From contig NC_061804.1 in NCBI RefSeq assembly GCF_021462225.1, positions 6,246,740 to 6,310,739 on the forward strand: 64,000 nt of DNA, read 5' to 3'. The notes under the pieces are model-generated. The model was not told the origin of the DNA. It searched no databases and saw only the letters and a list, made by a program, of their open reading frames with translations. Source of the DNA: Girardinichthys multiradiatus (lineage: Eukaryota; Chordata; Actinopteri; Cyprinodontiformes; Goodeidae). This document shows, one piece after another, positions 1-11,438 of this stretch (positions are counted from its first letter, which is position 1; each line of letters begins with the position of its first letter). A program made the position numbers and the translations under genes.

Positions 1-290
1 AATGCAGATTTGAAGAAGACTTTCAAAAATGGATAGGCTGTCCTTTGTGTGCATATGAAGGCAGATAACTTGACTTAGGTTTTGACCCTAGTCTGAGTTT
101 AGAATTCATTTAGATTTTTTCCTCCAACTTAAGCCAGTTAATCTATGTGGGAAAAGATAAGAAGATAAATGAAAATACTATTTAAGACTATTTAGGCAGA
201 TAAGGTGACAAGAAACTGGTTGTACTAAAGGCATACTAACAGTATCATCATAGCTCACTCCAAATTTTAAACTAGATTTCAGAGTGACTA
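1..290. other. Anonymous AT-rich flank
   Basis: No gene, RNA or repeat could be recognised here. It is the left flank of the Harbinger element that begins at about 291. Confidence 0.5.
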
Positions 291-512
291 GGGGCCTCAT
301 GCACGAAAGAGTGCACAGCTTTCATACTAAAAGTTGGCAGTAGGGAGAAATCCTAAACTTGCTGAGCAAAAAAAAATTCAGCTTTACGAAACTGTGTGTA
401 GACATGTCACTACACACGTAGCCTTCATACATCCCAATTTACAGTGAATTGGGCGCAGCTGCACATGGCGCTTGAACCGCCCAGTTCCCGCCCATAAATA
501 CATATGCAGATG

Positions 513-2168
513 TTGGAATTATGAATCTGAGAATATCATTTAATATTTAATATTAATATTTTCATATTTTATCAAATAATATTTTGGTCTGTTAAGGGTT
601 GTCCTGTGAATACCAGCCCAGTAAGGCGATGGTATTAGGACAAAACAGAAAGGTGTGAGACGAGCTCTGACATTATTGAACAGCATAAACTCTGCACATA
701 TATGGAATGAATTCACACAATTTCTTAAAATACAAGAATTTATTAACAAAAATAAGTCAACTCAAAGTCAAACATATTTCAATCAACAAACTCTTTACTA
801 TGCTAAAACAATCCAACTAAACTACCAAGCAAAATTAAAGAATAACGAAGACTAACGGGCTATGTACAATATAAACAAGTTGATTAAAGATGATTGAAAA
901 TTATGACCAAAAGAGTAATGCAACATTACCATGCAATGTTTATGTTTGAGAACCAAGGATTATCTTGAAGAATCTGGAAGTGAAGTCAAGTTAGTCTTGG
1001 AACCAACTTAAGCAATAATCAGCAAACGTTTAGACAACCACTCACAATGCAAGATCAGATAAAATATTATTTTAATAAAATAATGTCTTAAATAATGATT
1101 TGCTGAATAAAACCAACCTTCTGGATGGCCATTTGTCAACGGTGTCTAATTAGCTGCCTTTATTTATTGAAATAATATTTGAAGAAATATTATTAAGGGA
1201 GTATTTTGGAAAAGAGCCAAATCTTTCTGGAGAAATTGGGCTTAATGGTGTTTACTTAGTTATCAAATCTAGTAAATGATGATCAGGGACTATTATTCAC
1301 TAGCTTGAAAACTAACAACCTTTCTGTTAAATACTCTTTAGTATCAAGCACGTGTTCTTACCGGTTAGCATTTGAGCTAACAAAAGAACCTGATAGCTTA
1401 GCACCAGAATCAAACACACACCTTTAAAATACCGTTAATAAAAGGGTTAAAATGCATAAGCGCGGACGGCACGTTATGATCAATCTTCTGTTTAAAATCA
1501 CCCTTCAAGTAAAGTTTGTCTTAACTTTAAAAACACACAAAGAACACAACCTGAACACGTGTGCTGCAGATAGCCTGCTAGCACTAAAATAGCCGAGTTT
1601 CACACAAACAAACCAAACTTCATAAAATGACAAACGTTCAGATCATTTCATCCTAAATCTGTCTCTGCCCAAAACACTTAACCTCATGAACCGTGGTGAG
1701 GAAACGTTGTCCAAGGGCAAAGTTTGAAGAAAGTACCCACAGTTATGAAGCGGTTAGCTCGGTAGCTTCGCGGGGGGTTGAAGGTGCGTTCGCTCTGAAC
1801 AAAAGGATTAGCTCCAGAGCTGTAGCTGCGCGGCCCATCCTGTCCGCTCCTACAGGGCTCGGAGAGAAAGTCAAGCAATGCTTGTACCTTAATTACCCCC
1901 ATTCATAAATGAAAATACCGGATACACAGACAGTATTTCATTCGTACTTATCTTTGCATCTGATCGATGATCGTATGACACTCTTGGATCCAGTTTGAAG
2001 ATTTTATGTCTGTTTGCCAGCAAAGAGACATCAGCGCGCTGGGCCTCCCCTGACCGGTCCCACTAGAGGCCGTGTGGAAAGAGATCGGCTTGTTGGAGAG
2101 GGGTTGCTCTTATTCAGACAGAGGCATCATGGGAAGTCCGCTGTTACCTCCGATTCCTAAGTTGTGCC
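513..2168. repeat. Unclassified block, possibly LTR-derived
   Basis: This 1.65-kb stretch lies inside the Harbinger element and has no recognisable gene. It opens with TGTTGGAATTATG, the same opening seen at 9557 where an LTR-like block starts. A TTTATT motif near 738 would be a minus-strand AATAAA signal. No target duplication or second end could be fixed, so the LTR reading is tentative. The GC-rich part near 1740-1880 shows only short open frames on both strands. Confidence 0.25.
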
Positions 2169-2724
2169 GGAAGTGCTATGAATCAGAAAAAGGCGGACCA
2201 GAGATTCAGCCAGACACAGTACTGAAAGTTTAAAAGGTTTATTCAGCCACAGGAAAACGTCACACAGGTAACACTCCTCACAGCTTCCAGGAATCACTGA
2301 GGCAGAAAGAGGGATTAGTAACTTGTAGTCTCTCCAGATTTTGCAGGGATCAGAAAAGTCACTAACCTGCTTTTGTCTTGAGTGGAACTTGAAACCCAGA
2401 GGGGAAACCTCAGTGGGCGGCAGGCGGTGATCTACACAGCTCAGGTAAGAAGTGACTCCAGGCTCAATAATCCAAGGACAGAAACAGGGTCAACAATCGG
2501 AACAAGAGGCGTCAGGCAAGGGGCAAGCAGAGGCATAAACCAGATGCAGGAAACAAGGTCGACAACCAAAATCCAAATAGTCCGACAGGGAGCAGGCAGA
2601 GTCATAAATCCAAAAGGCAAGGCAAGGTCAAGAACAATGATCAGACAGGAAGGAACGCTGGATATCTACTCACACAATGGCTTTCAAAAATCTGGCACCG
2701 TCTGCTTGTCAGAGTCAGTATATA

Positions 2725-4334
2725 CAGGTCCTTCTCAAAAAATTAGCATATTGTGATAAAGTTCATTATTTTCCATAATGTAATGATGAAAATTTAACAT
2801 TCATATATTTTAGATTCATTGCACACTAACTGAAATATTTCAGGTCTTTCATTGTCTTAATATGGATGATTTTGGCATATAGCTCATGAAAACCCAAAAT
2901 TCCTATCTCACAAAATTAGCATATTTCATCCGACCAATAAAAGAAAAGTGTTTTTAATACAAAAAACATCAACCTTCAAATAATCATGTACAGTTATGCA
3001 CTCAATACTTGGTCGGGAATCCTTTTGCAGAAATGACTGCTTCAATGCGGCGTGGCATGGAGGCAATCAGCCTGTGGCACTGCTGAGGTCTTATGGAGGC
3101 CCAGGATGCTTCGATAGCGGCCTTTAGCTCATCCAGAGTGTTGGGTCTTAAGTCTCTCAATGTTCTCTTCACAATATCCCACAGATTCTCTATGGGGTTC
3201 AGGTCAGGAGAGTTGGCAGGCCAATTGAGCACAGTTATACCATGGTCAGTAAACCATTTACCAGTGGTTTTGGCACTGTGAGCAGGTGCCAGGTCGTGCT
3301 GAAAAATGAAATATTCATCTCCATAAAGCTTTTCAGCAGATGGAAGCATGAAGTGCTCCAAAATCTCCTAATAGCTAGCTGCATTGACCCTGCCCTTGAT
3401 AAAACACAGTGGACCAACACCAGCAGCTGACACGGCACCCCAGACCATCACTGACTGTGGGTACTTGACACTGGACCTCTGGCATTTTGGCATTTCCTTC
3501 TCCCCAGTCTTCCTCCAGACTCTGGCACCTTGATTTCCGAATGACATGCAGAATTTGCTTTCATCCGAAAAAAGTACTTTGGACCACTGAGCAACAGTCC
3601 AGTGCTGCTTCTCTGTAGCCCAGGTCAGGCGCTTCTGCCGCTGTTTCTGGTTCAAAAGTGGCTTGACCTGGGGAATGCGGCACCTGTAGCCCATTTCCTG
3701 CACACGCCTGTGCACGGTGGCTCTGGATGTTTCTACTCCAGACTCAGTCCACTGCTTCCGCAGGTCCCCCGAGGTCTGGAATCGGCCCTTCTCCACAATC
3801 TTCCTCAGGGTCTGGTCACCTCTTCTCGTTGTGCAGCGTTTTCTGCCACACTTTTTCCTTCTCACAGACTTCCCACTGAGGTGCCTTGATACAGCACTCT
3901 GGGAACAGCCTATTTGTTCAGAAATTTCTTTCTGTGTCTTACCCTCTTGCTTGAGGGTGTCAATAGTGGCCTTCTGGACAGCAGTCAGGTCGGCAGTCTT
4001 ACCCATGATTGGGGTTTTGAGTGATGAACCAGGCTGGGAGTTTTAAAGGCCTCAGGAATCTTTTGCAGGTGTTTAGAGTTAACTCGTTGATTTAGACGAT
4101 TAGGTTCATAGCTCGTTTAGAGACCCTTTTAATGATATGCTAATTTTGTGAGATAGGAATTTTGGGTTTTCATGAGCTGTGTGCTAAAATCATCCGTATT
4201 AAGACAATAAAAGACCTGAAATATTTCAGTTAGTGTGCAATGAATCTAAAATATATGAATGTTAAATTTTCATCATGACATTATGGAAAATAATGAACTT
4301 TATCACAATATGCTAATTTTTTGAGAAGGACCTG
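2725..4334 (-). mobile_element. Tc1/mariner element, lineage A, copy 1
   Basis: The termini are inverted copies beginning CAGGTCCTTCTCAAAAAATT, and the element is flanked by the TA dinucleotide on both sides (2723-2724, 4335-4336), the standard Tc1 target duplication. Subterminal motifs such as CAAAATTAGCATATTTCA and the ATATTTCAGGTC region also occur on both arms. It is 1610 bp long, a normal full length. It sits inside the family A solo LTR, so it is younger than that LTR. A near-identical copy lies at 46680-48244. Confidence 0.93.
3002..4006 (-). pseudogene. Tc1-type DD34E transposase, one internal stop
   Basis: This frame encodes a cut-and-paste transposase that would bind the element's inverted repeats and move it into TA sites. 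The start MGKTADLTAVQKATIDTLKQ leads into a helix-turn-helix with EQIGCSQSAVSRHL and a second one around GDLRKQWTESG. The catalytic core shows SDESKF (first D), FQHDLAPAHSA (second D) and NSPDLNPIENLW (E, codon 3188-3190). Length is about 334 codons, usual for the family. One in-frame stop, TAG at 3368-3370, falls where copy 2 at 47 kb keeps CAG, so it looks like a single C-to-T change. Apart from that stop the frame is open, making this the better preserved of the two copies. It is presumably inactive as it stands. Confidence 0.92.
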
Positions 4335-4466
4335 TATCAGGGAAGACACAGGTGCTTGGCATGCCACAGATTGCACTACACTGCAGCAGCCACCAGGTGC
4401 ATCTAATCTGGTGATTGCAGCCAGGGAGACAGGATAGAGCAGACGTGCCAGAATCATAACAGGAAG

Positions 4467-5130
4467 TAGGTTAATGCGGTTTATTTTGAAAAGTTCCAAA
4501 AGAGTTCGTACCGGAGTTTAATGTTGAAATCCATGGTTGTGGGTCCCAACACAGAGTAGTAGAAAGACTATGAGAGAGACTACGATGTCTGGCATTGTGC
4601 CAGCATATTAGGGGGAATCGGACATGTGTGGTATGTATAGATGTATGAAACAGTAATGTGATCATGCTGTAACTTAACACTGTCATATACAGTGACATGT
4701 TATCATAATGAAGACATGCTGACTTACTTGTGATATATTGATATTTATTTGCAGGATGGGGGGAAACTGGGGAGTGCAACAGCAGGGACGTAGAGTCACA
4801 GAACCCCGGTCCTGCACCAAGCTTCTGCACAACGGCTGACGGTGGGCAACAGGAGGCGTCGGGATCAGATGCACCATTGGCTTCGGGTGCAGTAGGACGG
4901 GAGTCCAGCTGGGTGCTCACTACTGCTGTGCTTCAATCACAGATACATTGTTGACAGCATAAAGGATGTTTGCACAGAGTTGCAGCGAACAAATCAACTC
5001 TTGTTTGTGAGATCAGCAAATCCCTGGCCAAACCGGCCGACACACAAAGTTTGTACATATATTGGGTCACAATGTCTGTATGAAATCCAAGCAGCGCTGT
5101 CTTGCTGCTGCATTGAACACAATTACAGGT
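4467..5130 (-). other. Harbinger interior, possible remnant of the accessory gene
   Basis: Autonomous Harbinger elements carry a second, DNA-binding (Myb/SANT-like) gene. A minus-strand open frame at about 4760-4920 is rich in Pro, Ala and Ser and ends near a splice-like CCTGCAAATAAATA. I see no recognisable SANT motif, so assignment to the accessory protein is only by position. No other gene is visible. Confidence 0.2.
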
Positions 5131-5139
5131 GCTGGCCCA

Positions 5140-6095
5140 GAGTCTGGATCTTGGTTATGAACCCCCACATCTGGCAGAGGCACACCACAAAGGACTGCCA
5201 CAATGTGCAGCATGCCACAAGCTAGCAAAATGTGACATGCCTTCTGTGGGGCACACAGCAGGACACTACCACTCTTGTCCGGTCAGTGCCAGCGGCCTTT
5301 GAGCAGCCCTATGGTGCGTTCAATAATGGACCGTGCGCGGCCATGCGGGGAGTTATACCGCAGCTCTTGTCCTGTCTGAGGCTCAGGGATTGGCGTGAGG
5401 AGCCAGGTCGTAAGCGGATTGCCTGAAACACCTAGGAAGAATCACACTGAATCAATTATAATCCACATATTTTGATGTAGTGAATTTGTCTTCCATATTT
5501 CTATTAGGATGACTGTCACCGCACACTGGAAAGAACAATAAAATCCCTTGATGAGGGATGTCAAATAAAAAAATTAAGAACCATACCTACCAAAGAGCCA
5601 TCCATCAAGACCCCTGCTTGAAGTTTGTTCCCAACAGCACTATTCTGCAGTGTGAAGGAATCAGGTGTTGAACCAGGCCAACGTGCCACTAAATATGTGA
5701 GGCACATTTGTGCATCACATATCAGTTCCACATTTATGGAATGAAAATGCTTTCTATTCACAAAAGCATTTTCATTTGCAGATGGTGCCCTTATGGCAAA
5801 ATGAGTGCAGTCAACGGCTCCAATCACTTTTGGAAATTGGCTCTTTTCTTGCAATTTAATTTCCACTTGGTCAGTTGCATTGTAGGAACTTTATATATCT
5901 GGGTATCATACAGATAAGGCCATCCCATATGGCTGGCATGGCTCGGCTCAGAAATGACTGTGATATACCCGACATGTCCGGCAGCTCCCGCTGAAATGCT
6001 CCTGTTGCAAGGAAGCCCAGCATATAAGACTTGAACCTTAAATAATTCACATGCATTTTATGCCCCTCAGCGCACAGACTATTGAACATTTCAAT
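5140..6095 (-). pseudogene. HARBI1-like Harbinger transposase with intron, frameshifted
   Basis: Three pieces form a transposase of the DDE superfamily. The first (6089-5880) reads GFLATGAFQRELPDMSGISQ and SFLSRAMPAIWDGL, the family N-terminal block. The second (about 5877-5587) has VIGAVDCTHFAIRAPSANE with the first catalytic Asp and ARWPGSTPDSF with the second. It ends at a GT donor (5586-5585), and the third piece resumes after TTTCAG at 5422 with NPLTTWLLTPIP, RYNSPHGRARSIIERTIGLL (third acidic residue) and KGRW. A further frame to about 5140 carries CHILLACGMLHIVAV, the usual C-terminus. One frameshift lies near 5877 and another near 5281. The 164-nt intron restores the frame exactly, which supports the gene model. 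It is inactive as written. Confidence 0.85.
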
Positions 6096-6502
6096 CTACA
6101 GGTGGCAAAAACAGAGGACGCTTTATGGTTCACATCCGACTGATGTTCTTTCCATCTTTTTCAGAGGTGTGTTATTGTATTTGTTTTTGTTATTATTATT
6201 CAATTTCATCGCTCTGGTTTAAACCATAAAAGCTCAAACTCATGAAAAAAGCATCAGGTTTGATGCTCCATGAATTAAAAAAGCTGAATAGTCATATTTC
6301 AGTGGATTTAGGTGAGTTTAGTTTTTCTGTAGTTATTATTATTATTGCTGATTGAAAAAGTTTGTGTTTTTACGGCAGGACAAAACTTTGCGTGGATTTT
6401 TGCACACTTTCACGAAACGTTCATTTTTTTACATTCCGAATTTTGCATAAAACATTGCGCAAAAGGTTTTTGTGTGTGAATACACTTCGTGCATGAGACC
6501 AC

Positions 6503-7862
6503 TGATCTTCACAGTTAGCTAGATTTAGCATATTAGCTTGAGTTACACCGAGACCTAATTGAGACCTAATATTTTATCTAAGCTTAGACCCTATTTAGAT
6601 CAAGTAGTTTAGACCATTTATAATCATTTATTTACCCTACACAAACAACTAACAATGGGGGAGGAGTATAATTAATTTCAGTAAAACATGCAAAAAAAGA
6701 CAGGAAGCCCAATCAGTGCACGAAATGATTAATCTTGTCTTTTAGATCAAACATATCTCGATTATTTAGCCAATGGGTCTTTGGACAATCCAGACATTCT
6801 TCAATCAAAAAAATGCCCAGCGGGTACTTAAATCTTACATCTTAGCCAGGGTTTTATTTTTTGACAAAGTTGGCTGTTTTTAGCTAATTTTACTCTTCAA
6901 GAGGACCGGAAACCGGAAATAACAAAAAAAACAAAAGTGTCCTAGGTTTTTCAAACCTTCTATTACACCAATGTTTCAGTTCAAATTTCACTTTTTAATT
7001 GCATACACACATTAAGCTAGTTAGGTCCTACTTTGATAGTACTTGAAACATGAAGTAACGAAGTGATCCTAATAAGGATGCAATAGATCAGGTACCATGG
7101 CTCTAATTATGCCAGTGTTTGATTTGGCAAAAAAAGTTTAATAAAAAATGGAATTGAATAAGTCCCTGTTTGAATTTTTATGAGTTTGAAATCTAAAGCC
7201 ACTTACCTCACTGAGCTGCACTTATTTTTTTCCATGGAGATGACTTTCATCTCAATTTTAATAAACCATGGATAAAACTTGTCCAGGATTGATGTGATCA
7301 GATAAAATGATCTTTGGCCGTGGGACCCACGTTTTCATCCTGTTTTGATGTATGTGGGTAATGCCATTGAATATATGTAAATATATAAATTTGAAGAAGG
7401 AGATGCAGGCTGCAAACCTCTGATGAGTAATGGAGAATCAGAGCCATCTGCAGAATGGCACAACATGCAAAGAGCCAACATAAAAATATGAAAGGGCATT
7501 TATCATCATATGGCTGTGTGAGCTAATTCTATGTAAATTCAAACAGAAAAAAAACTGAATAATTTATGCTACATAATGATAATGATAATAATAATAATCT
7601 TCAAGATCTTCAAGCGGCCATGAAGGAAGCGGGCTTCCACAAGCCCTGCCAGGTATGAGAGGCTTGTCGCTCCAGCGCCTCAATAAGACGCCGACGTTTC
7701 CTCTGATGGCTGATGATGAGCACTGGTGTACTAATTGTATTATTTTATGGAAACATCGCAATCGCGAAATTATGTTTTTTCGACATTGGCAGTATATCGA
7801 CAAAGTTTTGCGCACATTTGCAATAGAAATGCACCTATTGTGTCATTTTTAAGTAATTAATT
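6503..7862. other. Anonymous intergenic sequence
   Basis: No gene or classed repeat is recognised. A short (ATA/ATG) microsatellite lies at about 7576-7600. The less AT-rich patch at 7600-7850 has a short open frame on each strand without a known motif. Confidence 0.4.
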
Positions 7863-7865
7863 TGC

Positions 7866-7993
7866 ATTTTATTGCATGGCATAAGTATTTGATCACCTAA
7901 CACCAGTAAGAATTCAGGCTCTCACAAGCCTGTTAGTTCTTCTTTAAGACGCCCTTCTGTTTTCTACTCATTACCAGTGTTAACTGCACCTGC
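7866..7993. mobile_element. Tc1-like terminal fragment, lineage D
   Basis: The stretch beginning ATTGCATGGCATAAGTATTT, followed by GATCACCTAACACCAG and GTTAGTTCTTCTTTAAGACG, matches from memory the end region of a common fish Tc1 family. No transposase follows, so it is a truncated terminus. Confidence 0.5.
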
Positions 7994-9556
7994 CACGTCG
8001 CAAACAAAAAACAGATCTTGCCAATCAGAAGAAACTTTATAACACTTTTGTGAAGAAATTGATCAAATTTGTCACAAAACTTTACTCACTTTACTTTAGC
8101 TGTTCACCACAAATAGAAGAATGTTTATTGTTGACAGTGTGAGCTATGTTACTCAATAAAAAAATGAAATAGAGTTCACGTAATTAATAATAATGTCACT
8201 CATGGGTGAATTTTTACTATCTAAGAAAATATAGTAATATAGTGTAAGACTCTTAAATACATTTTAATTGTAAATATTGAATTCAAGTTGAAGAAGTTCA
8301 ATGAGATTACAATGTGAAGCTTGAAATAAAACCTTCAAATTTCCCATTAATAATGTCTGAAAATACTGATTTCCTTAAGCAGAAACCCTGGTTCATTCTT
8401 TGATTCAATAGGTTGACACTGTGGGATGCAGAACATTACTCACTTAATCCTGTCATTTCAATCCAACATACATGATGATTTAAATGTTATCATAATGCTA
8501 TTCTGTTAAATAAAATCAGGGCAGGATATGAATTTTAAAAACATAAATGGCAATGATAAAGGAGTACAAAGTTTTGTGTCGATCCTTTGAATTATCTCAG
8601 CACAGCTTTGAGTGAAGCAGCGAAATAAGGCCAACCATCGGAAAAAAACAGCCACTTTAAGAAATTTACCCAGGCAGGTTGGAGCTGAGACGAATGCCTT
8701 TGACTGTGTTTCTAAAAAATCTGAACTGAAAGCCAGATCGCTCAAAAGAAAACACTTTTTTTTCCCACACTCCAGAGATGGCGTATCATTTTAATTTAAT
8801 TTCATCTTGTTTAAAGTCTCATCTCATGGCATGCGGTGTTCTCACTCTCATAGAATCATGTACCTGAAAGCTCCAGGGGTTTCTCTGAAAGAATGATGAA
8901 AACTGAAGAAAAAACACTACTTCACCCTGTTATATGTCTTTGCTTTGTGACATTCCCCTGCTCTTCAGCAGGTATTTTGATCAAGTGGTGTCATTTGCTC
9001 TCTACATTTACACTTAAAACTGTCTTGCCTACTTCTGATAGAGTGTGAAATTTTATACTGCCTCCCATTACTTCTTATATCACTTGAAAATCTGTGTTTG
9101 GAAGTAAGAATTCCCTCAATTTGTGTGTTCCTTCTCAAATAATTGTGATTTGTCTTTTTATTCTGTATAGAGAATAAAAAAGATTTTTTCTGAGTTTCTT
9201 AAGGCCCTGGATGATCCTGGGTTGTTTTTTTTGTTTTTTGTAAAGCCCTTGTCAAGATTACCTGGAGTTCAGTGACATTCTCTATGGACTTTACCTGGAC
9301 TGGCAGCTGGGGTGTTTGTTCATATATTTTCAAATGTGTAAATCAGAGGATGTGTTCCAACAATACACTATCCAGGTTGTCATTCACCCTGGGAGTACCT
9401 GATGAAGTACTACACTGTAAACTCCAATGCCTGTTGCTGTAAGACCGTGGATCGATGAGGAACAATAAAAGTTTTTGGGTTATTTACCATTTTACTATTT
9501 ATTGAAACCAGCCATCTCTCCTTGCAAAAATATTTGTAGCTGCAATGGAGTTTGTG
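7994..9556. other. Anonymous sequence
   Basis: No coding region, RNA gene or classed element could be supported. Open frames at 8506-8745 (minus) and 8612-8794 (plus) overlap and lack motifs. An AATAAA occurs near 9462 but no gene leads to it. Confidence 0.4.
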
Positions 9557-10927
9557 TGTTGGAATTATGATTATTGATTAATTAATATTTATCAAGAATT
9601 ATAATTAACAATCATAATTTGACAAAATTAATTTCTTAACCAAAATCCTCATTTATGAAACGAGACCAGAGATGTCTTCTGGTGTTGTAACTGTGGCTCA
9701 ACGCCTTTGATAATTACAACCGTTAAATACTAAGTAATAATTGATAACTATTACCAGAGATGTCACTGTTTAATCAACCGTTTCTGCCGAAACGTGGGGA
9801 ACTTTTAACCTTATTTTGACTGACGAATCACTCTTACACAAGATAAACACAAACGCCTTCTCTTTATCTATGTGAATATTTATTAAATCACAGCCTGATA
9901 CAATCCGCTCTTCCGATTTAATAATCTTCACCCACTCAAACATGCAAAGTTCTACACAAAAAGGGGGGTAAAATATCTAACTAAACAAAATAAAGCAAAA
10001 CAGCAGTGAGTGTGGAATCAACCAGCAGTTATGGCAAAAGTGATAATATGACAAGGGAATATGGTGTTGAACGAAGCTTTGGGAGCGCAGCCCGCCAGAA
10101 AGTGTAGCTCAGTGAGATGCACAGTCATAAAACATCCCCACCAGCAAGGTTGTAAACCCAGAGGACAAAGGGTAATAAAACGTTTGGCGGCAAGCCAGTA
10201 AGCAGTAAAGTTCAAGACAAAAACAATGGTTGATTTTCACCATAAGGTTATTATAGCAGTCCAGTTTCACAGCGCAGGTGTTCGCATGGTAAAGACACAC
10301 TTGCGAGACATGGCGGCCTCCGAAAGTACCAGTAACTTTCAAAACAATGGCATGCACATACAATTCAGAACAGATTAGACTCTAAATGGCGACTCTAATC
10401 ACACTAAAACCTCCTCTACCCTTGCCCAGACTATTTCTAAGAAAGAAATACAAATAAATGATGGGTTTTACTTGTCGTTGTCTCCTCTCAGCAGAGGGAG
10501 AGAGAAGGAGGGGGAAACTTGGAAGTTAACGTGCGTCCACAGTTAACTTCAGGAAGAGCGGTCAATCTTCGTCCTCTGGCCTCCGTGGCGAAAGGGGAAA
10601 ATATGATCTGATCGTCAAGAGTCGACTGGATAAAACAAGGTGGCGATCCGTCTCCTTGAAACTCCGTGTTTTTTTTTTTGGTTACGTGTTAAACTCACGT
10701 CTTCGATCGGCAAAGTGAAATTTCTGGCCTTCTCATTCCAGATACCTCTTTTTATGAATTTTTCGTTGGCCAACGAAGGAGAATGAATGAAATCCACTTG
10801 GGACTCTTCCCCAGAATGATGCGCTTCAGTTGCTGGTCCGGCCTCCAGCTTGAAAAGCAGCTTCTTTCAAATGTTCGCCTTCCTATATTGCCTCCTGTGA
10901 CGTCAGACCTGGGACGGCCCTGTCACA
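9557..10927 (-). repeat. Putative long LTR
   Basis: The block begins TGTTGGAATTATG and plausibly ends CCCTGTCACA, giving TG...CA ends. Read on the minus strand it would start TGTGACAGGGCCGTCCC, hold a TATA-like CAATATAGG near 10890 and an AATAAA near 9883. This resembles long LTRs of fish retroviruses. No 5-bp target duplication was found and TATA and AATAAA are about 1 kb apart, so the call stays tentative. The open frames inside (such as 10109-10363 minus) have no motif. Confidence 0.4.
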
Positions 10928-11215
10928 TCAGCCGCAGTGGCCGCTGGGTTTTGTAGGACAGACTATCCTGCGGTACAAAATGACCGATGACGTTGGAAAG
11001 GCATAGTGGCGTCCAGCAACGTGCAAATGGTCCAATATTTAGCAAACAAGTGGTCCAACATTGTGCAACCATACTTGGATTTTGTGGATTTGGAGAAGGC
11101 TTATGTGCATGTACTCCACGATAGAACATGTAGGTATGCAGGAGAATCCTAGACTTCACTGTCCCAAACATTACTGTCCAGTTTATTCTCATGGTTCCAT
11201 GGCCAGATGGTATAA

Positions 11216-11282
11216 AGTACAGACCAAAGGTTTGGACACACCTTCTCATTCAAAGAGTTGTCTTTATTTTCATGACTATGAA
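11216..11282 (+). repeat. Solo Tc1 terminal repeat, lineage C
   Basis: The sequence AGTACAGACCAAAGGTTTGG and the next 45 bases repeat the terminus of the Tc1 element at 11439. No partner end belongs to it, so it is an orphan end placed 160 bp outside the full element. Confidence 0.8.
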
Positions 11283-11283
11283 T

Positions 11284-11436
11284 ACTCACTGGACCTAGAA
11301 GAACAGCTGCTGCTTCTGAGGTGGTTTGGACATCTGATCAGGAAGCATTCTGGAAACTTTCCCTTGGAGGTTTTATATGCCCTTACAACTGGGAGGAAAC
11401 CCTGGGAGAGACCCAGAATTTGCTTGATGGACTATA
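11284..11436 (+). repeat. LINE C-terminal fragment, left copy
   Basis: In one frame this reads LLLLRWFGHLIRKHSGNF and PLEVLYALTTGRKPWERPR. This resembles the C-terminal tail of the non-LTR retrotransposon ORF2 also seen at 43270-43900 (RWLGNLYRMP, REVFQARPTGRRPRGQPR). An inverted copy, apparently identical over about 150 bp, sits at 13064-13217 on the other side of the Tc1 element. Confidence 0.65.
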
Positions 11437-11438
11437 TA

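Larger units (their letters stand above)
2174..4461 (-). repeat. Solo LTR (family A) with 5-bp target duplication, interrupted by Tc1
   Basis: The block starts TGCTATGAATC and ends GATTCATAACA in reverse sense, so it has TG...CA ends. It is flanked by GGAAG at 2169-2173 and GGAAG at 4462-4466, a 5-bp target duplication typical of retroviral-type integration. Removing the nested Tc1 (2725-4334 plus its TA duplication) leaves about 676 bp. A minus-strand AATAAA near 2240 and a TATATAC near 2720 suit an LTR read on the minus strand. No internal coding region is present, so it is probably a solo LTR made by LTR-LTR recombination. A truncated relative lies at 19870-20294. Confidence 0.7.
291..6502 (-). 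mobile_element. PIF/Harbinger DNA transposon with nested insertions
   Basis: The two ends are inverted and match: CTCATGCACGAA at about 296-307 and TTCGTGCATGAG at about 6486-6497, with partial similarity outward. A HARBI1-like transposase lies inside on the minus strand near the right end. The element is stretched to about 6.2 kb by later insertions, namely a solo LTR at 2174-4461 holding a Tc1 element and perhaps an LTR-like block at 513-2168. Harbinger elements normally duplicate a 3-bp target; I could not see a clean one. That both termini belong to one element is inferred from the matching termini and the internal transposase. Confidence 0.7.

Noticed and set aside
1684..1908. Overlapping open frames on both strands in a GC-richer patch as a small gene
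   Set aside because: Fully overlapping frames on opposite strands with no motif; more likely part of an LTR-like block.
7564..7852. Small gene in the less AT-rich patch
   Set aside because: Short frames on both strands overlap without motif; probably a degraded repeat that I cannot name.
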